A DNA stretch of 64,000 nt from an alpha proteobacterium HIMB114 (GCA_000163555.2 ADAC02000001.1:124001-188000); one strand, 5' to 3'; shown: positions 27,086 through 36,531, counted from the first letter of the stretch. Translations and numbers: made by a program. The notes: a model not told the origin generated them from the letters alone.

Positions 27086-27829
27086 CTATTTGAAATCTTT
27101 CCATTGATCTTCATCAGAAGAATTACCATCATTGGTTAAATAGTCTCTTCTTTGAAGGTATAAACTTCTAACCGATGCATATAGATCTACAGAATTTTTT
27201 TCTAAATTATCTAGTGTATTTAAATTTTCAGCTCGCCAATTTGTTTTATCAAGAGCTGTTTCACCCCAGTAGGTTCCATCTCCCAGGTTATTTCCAAGTA
27301 ACATTTCTTTATCTCCAACTGTGCTTAAATAAAAAGGATCAAGTATTGCATTACCAATTTTACCAACACCATCTCTTAAAGTTGCAGGCCCCAGAACAGG
27401 CAACATTACATAACATCCGTGTCCAATGCCCCAGGCTCCAAGCGTTTGGCTATAGTCTTCATTTTCATTTTTTTTAAGCCCCAGTTTTGATGCTGGATCA
27501 AATATTCCAAATATTCCAACAGTTGTGTTAATTATAAATCTTCCAGTATCATTTATGCCTTGTTTATATTTACCTTGAAGAAATTGATTTGGAATTTGAA
27601 CAAAGTAGGAAACATTATTGGTTGCATTTTTCACTCCAGTTTTCAATGGATCAGGTAGGTATGAGTAACCTTTTGCAACTGGTTTAAAAATAATATTATC
27701 TAAACCCATATTAAAAGAAAAAATAGCTCTGTTAACTGGTTCAAAACAATCCTCAGTTTTTGAAAACGAAATAGTAGATGTCAGTGTTATTAAAGATGTA
27801 ACTAATAAAGTGTTTAAAAATTTTTTCAT
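27086..27829 (-). CDS. mlaA: Outer-membrane phospholipid-removal protein MlaA (VacJ), no obvious lipobox
   Basis: Removes mislocalised phospholipids from the outer leaflet of the outer membrane. The family signature appears as CFEPVNRAIFSFN, followed by VSYFVQIPNQFLQGKY, GRFIINTTVGIFGIFDPA, the DYSQTLGAWGIGHGCYVMLP block and LRDGVGKIG. I choose the ATG at 27829 (247 aa), which begins a normal signal peptide (MKKFLNTLLVTSLITLTSTI); the longer in-frame form adds 21 non-family residues. Unlike E. coli MlaA, no L-x-G/A-C lipobox is seen. Upstream of mlaC on the same strand. Confidence 0.92.
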   Translation of the reverse strand: MKKFLNTLLVTSLITLTSTISFSKTEDCFEPVNRAIFSFNMGLDNIIFKPVAKGYSYLPDPLKTGVKNATNNVSYFVQIPNQFLQGKYKQGINDTGRFIINTTVGIFGIFDPASKLGLKKNENEDYSQTLGAWGIGHGCYVMLPVLGPATLRDGVGKIGNAILDPFYLSTVGDKEMLLGNNLGDGTYWGETALDKTNWRAENLNTLDNLEKNSVDLYASVRSLYLQRRDYLTNDGNSSDEDQWKDFK

Positions 27830-27895
27830 TTTTTTATATTTGAGCGAGTATATAGTGATATTTGTAGCTAAAACTAGAGTAAAAAAAGGCAATTA

Positions 27896-28375
27896 ATGCA
27901 TTTAAAAATAACGCAAAAACCCAGTGAAAACTTTGACAAATTAAAAGATAGAAGGATTAAGTATGTAATAATTCACTATACGGGCATGAGGGACCAGAAA
28001 TCTGCGATAAAAAGATTGCAATCAAAAGTTGCAAAAGTTAGCTGCCATTATCTAATTAGCAGAGGAGGTAAAGTCTATCAAATGGTTCAAGACCTAGATG
28101 TTGCTTGGCACGCTGGAAAATCAAAATGGGGTAAAGACATTAATTTAAATTCTAAATCAATTGGAATTGAATTAGTAAACAAAGGGTTTGAAAGTTTTCC
28201 TAACAAACAGATTTTGGCGTTAATAAAAATTTTAAAAATCCTAAAAAAAAAATACAAAATCAAACCCAGTTATGTTCTTGGACACGAAGATATATCTCCT
28301 GGTAGAAAAACCGATCCAGGTCCAAAATTTCCCTGGAAAATATTGTATAATCACAAAATTACAAAAAAGCATTGA
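27896..28375 (+). CDS. N-acetylmuramoyl-L-alanine amidase, Amidase_2 family
   Basis: Zinc amidase cleaving the bond between muramic acid and the stem peptide. YVIIHYTGM (about 22-30) holds the first zinc His, followed by CHYLISRGGKVYQMVQD and WHAGKSKWG. SIGIELVN and LGHEDISPGRKTDPGPKFPW carry the remaining metal and catalytic residues. At 159 aa and without a signal peptide, an AmpD-like cytosolic role in murein recycling is possible, though AmiD-like enzymes are similar. Divergent from mlaA; followed 30 bases later by rnpB. Confidence 0.9.
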   Translation: MHLKITQKPSENFDKLKDRRIKYVIIHYTGMRDQKSAIKRLQSKVAKVSCHYLISRGGKVYQMVQDLDVAWHAGKSKWGKDINLNSKSIGIELVNKGFESFPNKQILALIKILKILKKKYKIKPSYVLGHEDISPGRKTDPGPKFPWKILYNHKITKKH

Positions 28376-28399
28376 TTTTACTTGTTTTTTGACTATAAG
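28372..28399 (+). promoter_or_regulatory. Promoter of rnpB
   Basis: TTGATT (28372-28377) and TATAAG (28394-28399) are separated by 16 bases. The expected start, about 7 bases after the -10, falls at 28406, exactly the first base of the RNase P RNA P1 helix. The -35 overlaps the end of the amidase gene. Confidence 0.65.
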
Positions 28400-28405
28400 C
28401 ATTAT

Positions 28406-28753
28406 GCTAGTTGGTTGAATGGTAGCTCTATTGTAATAGAGAGGAAAGTCTGGGCTCCATAGGAAAAAGTACCAGGTAACTCCTGGCAGGAGAAATCCTA
28501 GAGATAGTGCCACAGAGAATAGACCGCCTAATCAAGGCAAGGGTGAAACGGTGAGGTAAGAGCTCACCGCCTTTTTAGTAATAAAAAGGGCAAGGAAAAC
28601 CTTACTTGGAGCAAGACCAAATAGGGATAGCACGATCTTTGATCAAACATCCTAAGTTTGCTATCCGGGTTGGTTGCTGGAGCTGTTTAGAAATAATCAG
28701 CCAAGATAAATTACCATTTTAAATGACAGAACCCAGCTTATAGACCAACTAGC
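28406..28753 (+). ncRNA. rnpB: RNase P RNA, bacterial type A
   Basis: Catalytic RNA that matures tRNA 5' ends. The ends pair perfectly: GCTAGTTGG (28406-28414) with CCAACTAGC (28745-28753), forming P1. The conserved GAGGAAAGTCTGGGCTCC core follows near 28440, then ACAGAGAATAGACCGCC, AGGGTGAAACGGTGAG, and near the 3' end ACAGAACCCAGCTTATAGA. Length is about 348 nt. No convincing terminator follows. This explains most of the protein-free gap 28376-28873. Confidence 0.95.
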
Positions 28754-28805
28754 AAATTCAATTATAAATAGAACAATATAAGAACAACTAATAGTTGAAT
28801 ATAAA

Positions 28806-28834
28806 TTGACTATTTATTAAAAACCATATATTCC
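28806..28834 (+). promoter_or_regulatory. Candidate promoter of mraZ and the division cluster
   Basis: TTGACT (28806-28811) with a weak -10 at 28829-28834 (TATTCC) after 17 bases, or TATATT at 28827-28832 after 15. The -10 region lies inside the MraZ-like repeats, so repressor binding would block it. About 40 bases precede the mraZ ATG. Confidence 0.45.
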
Positions 28835-28846
28835 CATGAAATCCCA
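28822..28846 (-). promoter_or_regulatory. MraZ operator-like triple repeat
   Basis: On the minus strand the region reads TGGGA-5 nt-TGGGA-5 nt-TGGTT, with repeat units at 28846-28842, 28836-28832 and 28826-28822, an exact 10-base period. In E. coli MraZ binds three TGGGN repeats separated by 5 bases upstream of its own gene. The third unit is degenerate here. The repeats overlap the probable -10 of mraZ, suiting autorepression of the whole cluster including ftsZ. Confidence 0.7.
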
Positions 28847-28873
28847 TAAAAGGGAATTTGATGAATAAATTAT

Positions 28874-29323
28874 ATGTTTATTTCTACTTACGAAAACAAA
28901 CTAGACAAAAAAGGAAGGGTGTCCGTGCCTGCAGCTTATAGGTCTCATTTATCTACCCTTGGTTATAATGGAGTTGTTTGTTACCCATCTTTTACAAATT
29001 CATCTATTGAGTTTTGCCCTCAAGACAGACTAGAAAAAATTATTGAAACAATTGAAACACTAAATCCTTTTGAAGAAAATAGAGATATCTTTTCTACATC
29101 AATCTTAGCAAACAGTTCTCAACTTAATTTTGATGGCGATGGAAGAATTACTTTAAATGAAAAATTATTAGAGCACTCTAAAATAAAAGAAAAAGTTTTA
29201 TTTGTTGGTCAAGGAAAAACATTTCAGATGTGGGAGCCAACTTTATTTAAAAAATTCAGTGATGATGCAAGAAAAAAAGCAAATTTAAAAAGATCAGAAC
29301 TGAAATGGAAACAATCAAACTAA
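28874..29323 (+). CDS. mraZ: Transcriptional regulator MraZ
   Basis: A 149-aa AbrB-like double-repeat DNA-binding protein that represses its own division-cell-wall operon. The first repeat begins [20 protein letters not shown], and the second has [20 protein letters not shown], each with the AbrB-type beta core. It is first in the cluster, with operator-like repeats directly upstream. The ftsZ start is only 14 bases downstream, so MraZ may control ftsZ more directly here than in species with the usual gene order. Confidence 0.94.
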   Translation: MFISTYENKLDKKGRVSVPAAYRSHLSTLGYNGVVCYPSFTNSSIEFCPQDRLEKIIETIETLNPFEENRDIFSTSILANSSQLNFDGDGRITLNEKLLEHSKIKEKVLFVGQGKTFQMWEPTLFKKFSDDARKKANLKRSELKWKQSN

Positions 29324-29337
29324 AAAAGGAGAAAACG

Positions 29338-30891
29338 ATGGCAATAAATATAACAGCACCTGAATTAAGAGAATTAAAACCAAGAATAGTAGTTTTAGGA
29401 GTTGGAGGAGCAGGAGGAAACGCAATCAATAATATGATTGACTCTGGTATCCAAGGTGTCGAGTTTGTTGCCGCAAATACAGATGCACAAGATTTAAAAA
29501 AGAATAAAGCTGATTGTAAAATTCAACTAGGTGCTAATTTGACAAGAGGTTTAGGTGCTGGTGCAAAAGCTGATATTGGACAAGCAGCTGCCGATGAGTC
29601 AATGAATGAAATAATAAATTTATTACAAGGTGCAAATATGGTTTTTGTAACTGCTGGAATGGGAGGTGGCACGGGAACAGGTGCAGCACCAGTAATTGCA
29701 AAGGCTGCAAAGGATTTAAATATTTTAACCGTAGCGGTTGTTACTAAACCTTTTATGTTTGAAGGACCTGGTAGAATAAGAGTTGCCGAAGCAGGTTTAG
29801 AAAATCTTTTTAAAGTTGTTGATACGAGCATAATTATTCCAAACCAGAATTTATTTAAAATCGCAGATGATAAAACAACATTTCCTCAAGCATTTAGAAT
29901 GGCTGATAATGTTTTAATGCACGGCGTAAGAGGAATAACAGATTTGATTGTACAACCTGGATTAATGAATTTGGATTTTGCTGACATTGAAACTATCATG
30001 AGCGGAATGGGAAAAGCTATGATGGGAACTGGAGAGGCAGAAGGAGAAAAAAGAGCAGAGCTTGCTTCTGAAGCTGCTATAAATAATCCTTTGATTGACG
30101 ATTATACTCTTAAAGGAGCTAAAGGTTTACTAGTAAATATAACTGGTGGAAATGATATTACTTTATTTGAAGTAGATGAAGCGGCAAATAAAATTAGAGC
30201 TGAGGTAGATCCTACTGCAGATATTTTAATCGGTTCAACTATTGATGAATCTATGAATGGCAAAGTAAGAGTTTCAATTGTTGTTACAGGATTAGGTGGA
30301 GAAGTTGTAAAAAACAAACCAACTTTAAGTGTTGTTCAAAATAGAAATCATGGTTATTCTAGACCAAATCTATTTAATGATGCACACACACCATATTCAA
30401 ATTATAGCCAACAAGCGTTTACACAAAATGGTCATCAAGCTAATTTAAGTAACGCCCCTATGGCCAGTGCAACAACTAATCATTCAGCACCTATTTCAGG
30501 CTCAAATGCATTGGATGTTAACTCTATCTATAAAACAGAGCAGAATGTTACTCATGAAATCAACACAAATTATGAGAAGTTACAAAAAAGCGCTCCTGTA
30601 GACAATTCTGTAACGGAGGATTTTATTAGTGAGGATCAAAATTTTGATAGTCTTGATGCAAGCTCCATTGAGGAACAGTCTTCACTAAACATAGAAGAAA
30701 ATACAATTGAAAATAATAATGTAGAAACTGAAAATGCTGCTCCACAGCTATTCACTGGAGACGAAGAGATAAGAGATCATGATCAAGAAAAATCATTAGC
30801 CGATGAAATTGATACGGATTTGTCTGATATTAATTTTGACGATAAGGATGATCTTGAAATTCCTGCATTTTTAAGAAGACAAACTAATTAG
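29338..30891 (+). CDS. ftsZ: Cell division protein FtsZ
   Basis: Tubulin-like GTPase that forms the Z ring. The start at 29338 ([20 protein letters not shown], 517 aa) is preceded by a strong Shine-Dalgarno AAGGAG at 29326-29331; an upstream in-frame ATG lies in the end of mraZ. The GTP loop GGGTGTG is at 109-115, the T7 catalytic loop is [11 protein letters not shown], and the C-terminal tail IPAFLRRQ binds FtsA and other partners. The linker between the core (ends near 325) and the tail is long and polar, about 180 residues. Its location after mraZ is unusual. Confidence 0.97.
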   Translation: MAINITAPELRELKPRIVVLGVGGAGGNAINNMIDSGIQGVEFVAANTDAQDLKKNKADCKIQLGANLTRGLGAGAKADIGQAAADESMNEIINLLQGANMVFVTAGMGGGTGTGAAPVIAKAAKDLNILTVAVVTKPFMFEGPGRIRVAEAGLENLFKVVDTSIIIPNQNLFKIADDKTTFPQAFRMADNVLMHGVRGITDLIVQPGLMNLDFADIETIMSGMGKAMMGTGEAEGEKRAELASEAAINNPLIDDYTLKGAKGLLVNITGGNDITLFEVDEAANKIRAEVDPTADILIGSTIDESMNGKVRVSIVVTGLGGEVVKNKPTLSVVQNRNHGYSRPNLFNDAHTPYSNYSQQAFTQNGHQANLSNAPMASATTNHSAPISGSNALDVNSIYKTEQNVTHEINTNYEKLQKSAPVDNSVTEDFISEDQNFDSLDASSIEEQSSLNIEENTIENNNVETENAAPQLFTGDEEIRDHDQEKSLADEIDTDLSDINFDDKDDLEIPAFLRRQTN

Positions 30892-30903
30892 AGATTATGC
30901 TCA

Positions 30904-31893
30904 ATGTCACTGGATACAATAAAACATTATCCAGTGATGTTGAGAGAAGTTACTAATTTTCTTTCAGACAATAAATTAATATTAGACTGTACTTTTGGAG
31001 GAGGCGGGTATTCTTCTGAAATTTTAAAAAACTATTCGAATTCAAAAGTCATCGCTATAGATAGAGATATTGAAATTATTCAATTTGCAAAAAAGTTAGA
31101 AAAAAAATATTTAAAACGTTTTGTTTTTAAAAATCTTAAATTTTCTGAAATACATAAAGTAAAAGAAATAAATCAAATAGATTATTTTATTTTTGACCTT
31201 GGTGTTTCGCACTTTCAATTGAAAGATATGAAGCGTGGGTTCTCATTCAGTTCAGATGACAGTTTAAGCATGAGTATGGGTTTAACAGACCTGGATGCAG
31301 AGGAGTTAATTAGAAAAGTTTCTGAAAAGGATTTAAAAAATATTTTAAAATTTTTTGGAGAAGAAAAATTCGCTTCAAAAATTGCAAATAAAATTATTAA
31401 TGTAAGAAAAAACAAAAATATATCATCTGGTAAAAAATTAGCTGAAATTATAGAAACTGTTAAATTTAAAAAAAACAAGACTCACCCTTCAACAAAATCT
31501 TTCCAAGCATTAAGAATGATTGTAAATCAAGAATTATTAGAAATATACAAATCATTAAAATTTATAATTGAAAACTGTAAAGAAAACTCAACAATTATAA
31601 TTGTTACATTTCATTCTCTTGAAGATCTTCTTGTTAAAAAAATAATAAATTTTTATGGAAAAAAAACTTCAACTTCGAGATACTTACCACAAGACTCGGA
31701 TATTAAAAAAATGCCTATAAAAATTTTAACTAACAAAGCTATTAAACCAAATTCAGAGGAAGTTAATGTAAATCCAAGCTCTCGTTCAGCAAAACTTAGA
31801 GCCTTTACTAAAATTTGCAAACCTGATTTTATTTTAAATAGATCAGATTTAGATATGGAAAAATATTTTTCTTTAGAAGAGTTATATGTTTAA
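30904..31893 (+). CDS. rsmH: 16S rRNA (cytosine-1402-N4)-methyltransferase
   Basis: MraW/RsmH methylates C1402 in the ribosomal P site using SAM. The N-terminus HYPVMLREVTNFL is characteristic, followed by the SAM loop DCTFGGGGYSSEIL and IDRD. FDLGVSHFQL and MKRGFSF are the substrate segments, and TFHSLEDLLVKK is the late catalytic motif. 329 aa. Follows ftsZ by 12 bases instead of mraZ, which is its usual partner. Confidence 0.96.
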   Translation: MSLDTIKHYPVMLREVTNFLSDNKLILDCTFGGGGYSSEILKNYSNSKVIAIDRDIEIIQFAKKLEKKYLKRFVFKNLKFSEIHKVKEINQIDYFIFDLGVSHFQLKDMKRGFSFSSDDSLSMSMGLTDLDAEELIRKVSEKDLKNILKFFGEEKFASKIANKIINVRKNKNISSGKKLAEIIETVKFKKNKTHPSTKSFQALRMIVNQELLEIYKSLKFIIENCKENSTIIIVTFHSLEDLLVKKIINFYGKKTSTSRYLPQDSDIKKMPIKILTNKAIKPNSEEVNVNPSSRSAKLRAFTKICKPDFILNRSDLDMEKYFSLEELYV

Positions 31894-32164
31894 AAATTTT
31901 ATTATACCGTTGATTTTATTAGTTTTTGGAGTTTCTTTTACAAATTTCTATAAAAATAAATCTAAAAATTTAGAGGAAAAAATAGCTAAAAAAAAAGAAT
32001 TTATTTACAAACTACGAAAAAGTAATGAATTAGAGTTAAAAGAAAATATATTTTTAAAATCACCAGAAAATATAAAAAAATTAGCAAACGAATATCTTGG
32101 TAAAGATTATATTTTTTTTGAAAAAAAAAATATTGAATATTTAGAACTTAATGAAAAAAAATAA
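31886..32164 (+). CDS. Small single-pass membrane protein, positional FtsL
   Basis: A 92-aa protein with one N-terminal transmembrane helix (about 4-20, IIPLILLVFGVSFTNFY), then a Lys/Glu-rich helix likely to form a coiled coil, and a short C-terminal part with a SPENIKKLANEYLG segment. The size, topology and place between rsmH and ftsI are those of FtsL, a divisome scaffold that pairs with FtsB. Sequence conservation in FtsL is too low to be sure. It overlaps rsmH by 8 bases and ftsI by 14. Confidence 0.65.
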   Translation: MFKNFIIPLILLVFGVSFTNFYKNKSKNLEEKIAKKKEFIYKLRKSNELELKENIFLKSPENIKKLANEYLGKDYIFFEKKNIEYLELNEKK

Positions 32165-33821
32165 TCAACTTAATTTATATTTTGATGAAAGTATTTATCA
32201 AAAAAAGGAAAATAAAAATTTAGATACTAGAATAAACGTTATTATTTCATTTTTTCTTCTTTTAAGCTTTTTGACATTGTCTAAGCTTATTTTTTTAGGC
32301 TTTGATAAAAAAGAATTAAGTTTAAAGGATAATTATATAAAGCAGGAACTAAAAAGACGATCAATAGTCGATCAAAATAATAATTTATTGGCTTATTCTA
32401 TTAAAACACATGATCTTTTGATTAGAACAAAAAAAATTAAAAATTTTAATAATTTAAATTTAAAATTACGTATTAAATTTCCTGAGGTTGATCTTAAAAA
32501 AATTAAAAATTTTAACAAAAGATCATTTCATGTAATTAAGAAAAATTTAAGTCCTGCAGAGTATAATAATGCATTAAGTTTAGGAGAACCGTCTCTAGAA
32601 CTTGTTGAAAATGAAACTAGAATTTATCCAGATAAAAACTTATTTTCCCACATCCTTGGAAATATTGATATAGATCAACAGGGTATATCTGGTATTGAAT
32701 TGTTTTTAAATGATGAAATATTAGATAAAAAAAAAATTAATATTCCTATAGTTCTTTCAGTTGATCAGAGTGTCCAATTCATAATTCGTGAAACTTTATT
32801 AGATAGTATAAATATTTTTAGCGCCAAGGGTGCATCAGCAGTTTTGATGGAGGCAGGCAGCGGAAAAATTTTATCAATGGTATCTCTGCCAGATTATAAT
32901 CCAAATGATAGATCTGAATTAAAAAATAAGGAGAATTTATTTAATAAAAACTCAAAAGGTCTATATGAACTAGGATCTGTATTTAAAACTTTTGTAATAG
33001 CAAATGCCTTAGAACTAAAAAAAGTAACTAGAGATAAAGTTTATAAAAATTTACCAAGCCAAGTTACATGCGGAAAATTTTTTATTAAAGAGTATAAATA
33101 TTCAAAAGATAAAAAAAATTTATCTGTAAATGATATTTTAGTTGAGTCATCAAATATAGGTACAATTAGAATAATCCAGGATTCTGGATTGGAGACTTAT
33201 CAAAATTTCTTAGAAAAACTTGAGATTTTTGATTATTCTGGAATTGAATTACCAGAGGTTTCTGCTTCTACAAAAAAAAGGTGGGGAATGTGCAGAACGC
33301 TTACTGCCGGATATGGACATGGAATAAATACCACTCCCTTACAGTTAACTAGGGCATATGCCTCAATAATTAACGGCGGGAATCTTCTAGAGCCAACTTT
33401 GCTAAAAAATAAAAAAACTAAAATTAAAAATAAAATAATTTCAAAAGAAAATAGCAAGATAATAAAAAAAATTTTAAGAACAAACGTTGATAATAATTAC
33501 ATCAGAGGAGGCAGTGGAAGAAAAGCAGATATTAATGGATATAACGTGATGGGAAAAACAGGTACTGCAGAAAAACCTTCAAAAATAGACAAAGGATATT
33601 CCAATGAAATAATGAATGTTTTTGTGTCTGCGTTTGACGTAGATAAAAATTTATATGTTTTAACAGTAATTATGGATGAACCAAAAGGGGCGCCAGAACT
33701 ATGGGGTCATAATAGAAGAGAATCTGGATGGAATGCAGGTTTTATAAATGGGCAAATTATAAAAAAAATAGGTCCAATTTTGAACACATTAAAAATTAAT
33801 GATTATGCAAAATTAAATTAA
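32151..33821 (+). CDS. ftsI: Division transpeptidase FtsI (penicillin-binding protein 3)
   Basis: Class B PBP that cross-links septal peptidoglycan. There is one transmembrane helix (about 29-48). The pedestal includes RRSIVDQNNNLLAYS, and the transpeptidase domain has the nucleophile S276 in LGSVFK, SSN at 333-335 and GKTGTAEK near 455-462. The usual YEPGS is YELGS here. 556 aa. It starts within the ftsL-like gene and its stop overlaps the murE ATG (TAATG). Confidence 0.95.
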   Translation: MKKNNQLNLYFDESIYQKKENKNLDTRINVIISFFLLLSFLTLSKLIFLGFDKKELSLKDNYIKQELKRRSIVDQNNNLLAYSIKTHDLLIRTKKIKNFNNLNLKLRIKFPEVDLKKIKNFNKRSFHVIKKNLSPAEYNNALSLGEPSLELVENETRIYPDKNLFSHILGNIDIDQQGISGIELFLNDEILDKKKINIPIVLSVDQSVQFIIRETLLDSINIFSAKGASAVLMEAGSGKILSMVSLPDYNPNDRSELKNKENLFNKNSKGLYELGSVFKTFVIANALELKKVTRDKVYKNLPSQVTCGKFFIKEYKYSKDKKNLSVNDILVESSNIGTIRIIQDSGLETYQNFLEKLEIFDYSGIELPEVSASTKKRWGMCRTLTAGYGHGINTTPLQLTRAYASIINGGNLLEPTLLKNKKTKIKNKIISKENSKIIKKILRTNVDNNYIRGGSGRKADINGYNVMGKTGTAEKPSKIDKGYSNEIMNVFVSAFDVDKNLYVLTVIMDEPKGAPELWGHNRRESGWNAGFINGQIIKKIGPILNTLKINDYAKLN

Positions 33822-35203
33822 TGAAGATAAAAGAAATTATAAATAGAAACTTTTGTACAGATTCTAGACTTTTAAAAAGAAATGACGTTTTTTTTGATTT
33901 TTTATCTAATTCAAAAAAAATAAACCCATTTTTAAAAAGTATAATTAAAAAAAAACCAAGTTTAATTTTTTCATCTATAAAAGTAAATTACCGCAATTCA
34001 GTTATCTCTAAAAATATAAGAAATTTATATTTATCATTAATAAAAAAAAAATATAAAAAAATACCTAAAAATATTTTTGCTGTAACTGGTACAAATGGAA
34101 AAACATCTGTTGCTAATTTTTTTTATCAATTACATATTTTAAATAAAAAACCTTGCGCAAACATTGGAACCCTTGGATATTTCTATAACAAAAAAAGAAA
34201 AAAAAATAATTTAACAACACCCAGCAACCTGGATATTTATAATTTTTTAAATTTTATTAATAAAAAAAAAATTAGAACAGTTATTTTAGAAGCGTCAAGT
34301 CACGGTCTAGATCAAGATCGATTAAATGGATTAAAATTCAAGGGAGTTGTATTTACAAATTTTTCTCAAGATCATCTAGATTATCATAAATCAATGAAAG
34401 CTTATTTAAATTCAAAGTTAAAACTTTTTAGACAAAACTTGAAAAAAAAAGGAAATATAGTTTGTAATGATAATATAAAAAAAATACTTATTAAAAATAA
34501 AATTTCTAAAATTTCTTTTAAATATGTTTTGGATAATAAAATTAAATATCCTGTTAAAATAATTAATGTTAAAAAAAATAATAGTAAAACTTTAATAAAA
34601 TTAAATTTTAAAAATAATATTTATACCTTTAACATTAATTTAATAGGACAATTTCAAATTGAAAATTTATACCAATCCATAATATTGGCATTATCATCAG
34701 GCTTAAAAATTAAAGAAATTTTTAAAGTTTTAGAAAAGGTTAAGCCTATTGAAGGACGACTCAATATAATTAAGAATAAAAAAAAAACGATCTGTATCGA
34801 CTATGCTCATACTCCCGATGGTTTAAAAAAAGTGTTAGAAACTTTAAAAAATCATTATAACAAAAAAGTTAATATTGTTTTTGGATGCGGTGGAAACAGA
34901 GATACAGATAAGAGAAAAAAAATGGGTCAAATTGCTAATAAATTATGTAACAAAGTTATTTTAACAAATGATAATCCAAGAGAAGAAGACCCAAAAAATA
35001 TAACAAAACAAATATTTAAATCAGTTAAAAAGGCAGAAGTTATTCATAATAGAAAACTAGCAATAAAAAAAGCCATTAAAATTACAAAAGAGAAAGAAGT
35101 GCTATTGATTGCTGGGAAGGGTCACGAAAATTATCAAATATTTAAAAATAGAATTATTTATTTTTCAGATTTTGATGTTGCAAAAAAAAATCTATTTATA
35201 TGA
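33821..35203 (+). CDS. murE: UDP-MurNAc-tripeptide ligase MurE (meso-diaminopimelate adding)
   Basis: Adds the third residue to the murein stem peptide. The Mur ligase ATP loop is FAVTGTNGKTSVANF (about 86-100), with LEASSHGLDQDRL in the middle domain, and the C-terminal domain has YAHTPDGL. NDNPREEDP is the meso-DAP-specifying form, rather than the lysine type. 460 aa, rich in Lys and Asn. Overlaps murF by four bases (ATGA). Confidence 0.95.
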   Translation: MKIKEIINRNFCTDSRLLKRNDVFFDFLSNSKKINPFLKSIIKKKPSLIFSSIKVNYRNSVISKNIRNLYLSLIKKKYKKIPKNIFAVTGTNGKTSVANFFYQLHILNKKPCANIGTLGYFYNKKRKKNNLTTPSNLDIYNFLNFINKKKIRTVILEASSHGLDQDRLNGLKFKGVVFTNFSQDHLDYHKSMKAYLNSKLKLFRQNLKKKGNIVCNDNIKKILIKNKISKISFKYVLDNKIKYPVKIINVKKNNSKTLIKLNFKNNIYTFNINLIGQFQIENLYQSIILALSSGLKIKEIFKVLEKVKPIEGRLNIIKNKKKTICIDYAHTPDGLKKVLETLKNHYNKKVNIVFGCGGNRDTDKRKKMGQIANKLCNKVILTNDNPREEDPKNITKQIFKSVKKAEVIHNRKLAIKKAIKITKEKEVLLIAGKGHENYQIFKNRIIYFSDFDVAKKNLFI

Positions 35204-36531
35204 AATTTAATATTACTAATAAAATATTAAAAAAAAAATTCTATATTGACAGTAGACTAGTAAAAGAAAATTCAGTTTTTCTTTGCATTAAAGGACCAAA
35301 TAATGACGGGCATAAATATGCAAAATTAGTTTTAGATAGATTTAAAAGAACAATTATAATTTGTGAAAAAAATTCTATATATTTAAAAAATTTAAAAAAC
35401 AGTAATAGAGTAATTTTTTGCAATTCCACAAAAGATTTTTTAATTAATTTAGCTAGAATTAAGAGATATCTTTTAAATTCAAAAAATTTTATTGGGATTA
35501 CTGGTAGTTCAGGAAAGACAAGTTTAAAAGATCTTTTATTTACAGTCTTAAATAAATATAAAAAATCTTATAAATCGCAAAAATCATATAATAATAATAT
35601 TGGTCTTCCATACACTTTAGTAAATCAAAATATCAATTCTGAATTTAATATTTATGAGCTTGGAATGAATAATTTTGGTGAAATAGATTCTTTATCAAAT
35701 ATTTTAAAACCAAATCTTGCAATAATCACAAATATTGGAGAAGCTCATTTAGGAAACCTCGGAAGTATAAAAAATATAGCCAAAGCAAAAGCTGAAATAA
35801 TTAAAAATATTACAAAACAAGGTACGATAATTTTAAATCATGATTGTAAATTTTTTAATCAACTAAAAAAAATATCAAAAAAAAATAAAATTAAAGTTTT
35901 AAGTTTTGGATCAACTTCAAAAGCAACAGTAAGTTATAAAGTGATTTCATTAAATGAAATAGAAATTAAATTAAATAATCTAAAATTTAAGTTAAAACTG
36001 AATGATATAAATCCAAATATGATTAATAACATGCTTGTTTGTATTTTGGTTTTAAGTTTTTTTAAGTTAAATATTAGAAAATCTAAAAATTATTTTAATA
36101 AAATTAAAAATACTAGAGGAAGGGGAAACATAGTAAAATTTAGAAAAGAAATAATAATTATTGATGATAGTTATAATTCTAATCCGTCTTCATTAAAGAG
36201 CTCTATTAATCAATTCGAAAAATTATCTACGAAAAAGAAAAAAATTTTAGTAATTGGAGATATGTTAGAATTAGGTAAATTTTCGAAAAAAAAACATGGA
36301 GAGATTGGCAATTATTTATCTAAAATGGGATTTAACCGAATCTTATTAGTTGGAAAAGATTCAAAAGAAATTTATAAAAAAATAAAATCCACATTTTGGT
36401 GCAAGTATTTTGAAAATATTAATATTTTTTCAAAATATTTTAAAAATGTTTTAATAGAAAACTCTATTATAATGTTTAAAGCTTCAAATGGAGTTGGATT
36501 AAATAAACTTTTAAATAAAAAAATTTATTAA
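35200..36531 (+). CDS. murF: UDP-MurNAc-tripeptide:D-Ala-D-Ala ligase MurF
   Basis: Adds the D-Ala-D-Ala dipeptide, completing the pentapeptide. The N-terminal substrate domain has FYIDSRLVKENSVFLCIKG. The ATP loop is IGITGSSGKTSLKDLL (about 98-113), followed by YNNNIGLPYTL and ELGMNNFGEIDSLS, and DDSYNSNPSSLKS in the C-terminal domain. 443 aa. Its last base is the first base of the mraY ATG. Confidence 0.95.
   Translation: MKFNITNKILKKKFYIDSRLVKENSVFLCIKGPNNDGHKYAKLVLDRFKRTIIICEKNSIYLKNLKNSNRVIFCNSTKDFLINLARIKRYLLNSKNFIGITGSSGKTSLKDLLFTVLNKYKKSYKSQKSYNNNIGLPYTLVNQNINSEFNIYELGMNNFGEIDSLSNILKPNLAIITNIGEAHLGNLGSIKNIAKAKAEIIKNITKQGTIILNHDCKFFNQLKKISKKNKIKVLSFGSTSKATVSYKVISLNEIEIKLNNLKFKLKLNDINPNMINNMLVCILVLSFFKLNIRKSKNYFNKIKNTRGRGNIVKFRKEIIIIDDSYNSNPSSLKSSINQFEKLSTKKKKILVIGDMLELGKFSKKKHGEIGNYLSKMGFNRILLVGKDSKEIYKKIKSTFWCKYFENINIFSKYFKNVLIENSIIMFKASNGVGLNKLLNKKIY

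Noticed and set aside
27175-27477. 100-codon open frame antisense to mlaA
   Set aside because: The protein has no domain features and lies entirely over the conserved MlaA coding region.
28241-28513. 90-codon minus-strand frame over the amidase end and rnpB
   Set aside because: It crosses the structured RNase P RNA and its promoter; chance frame.
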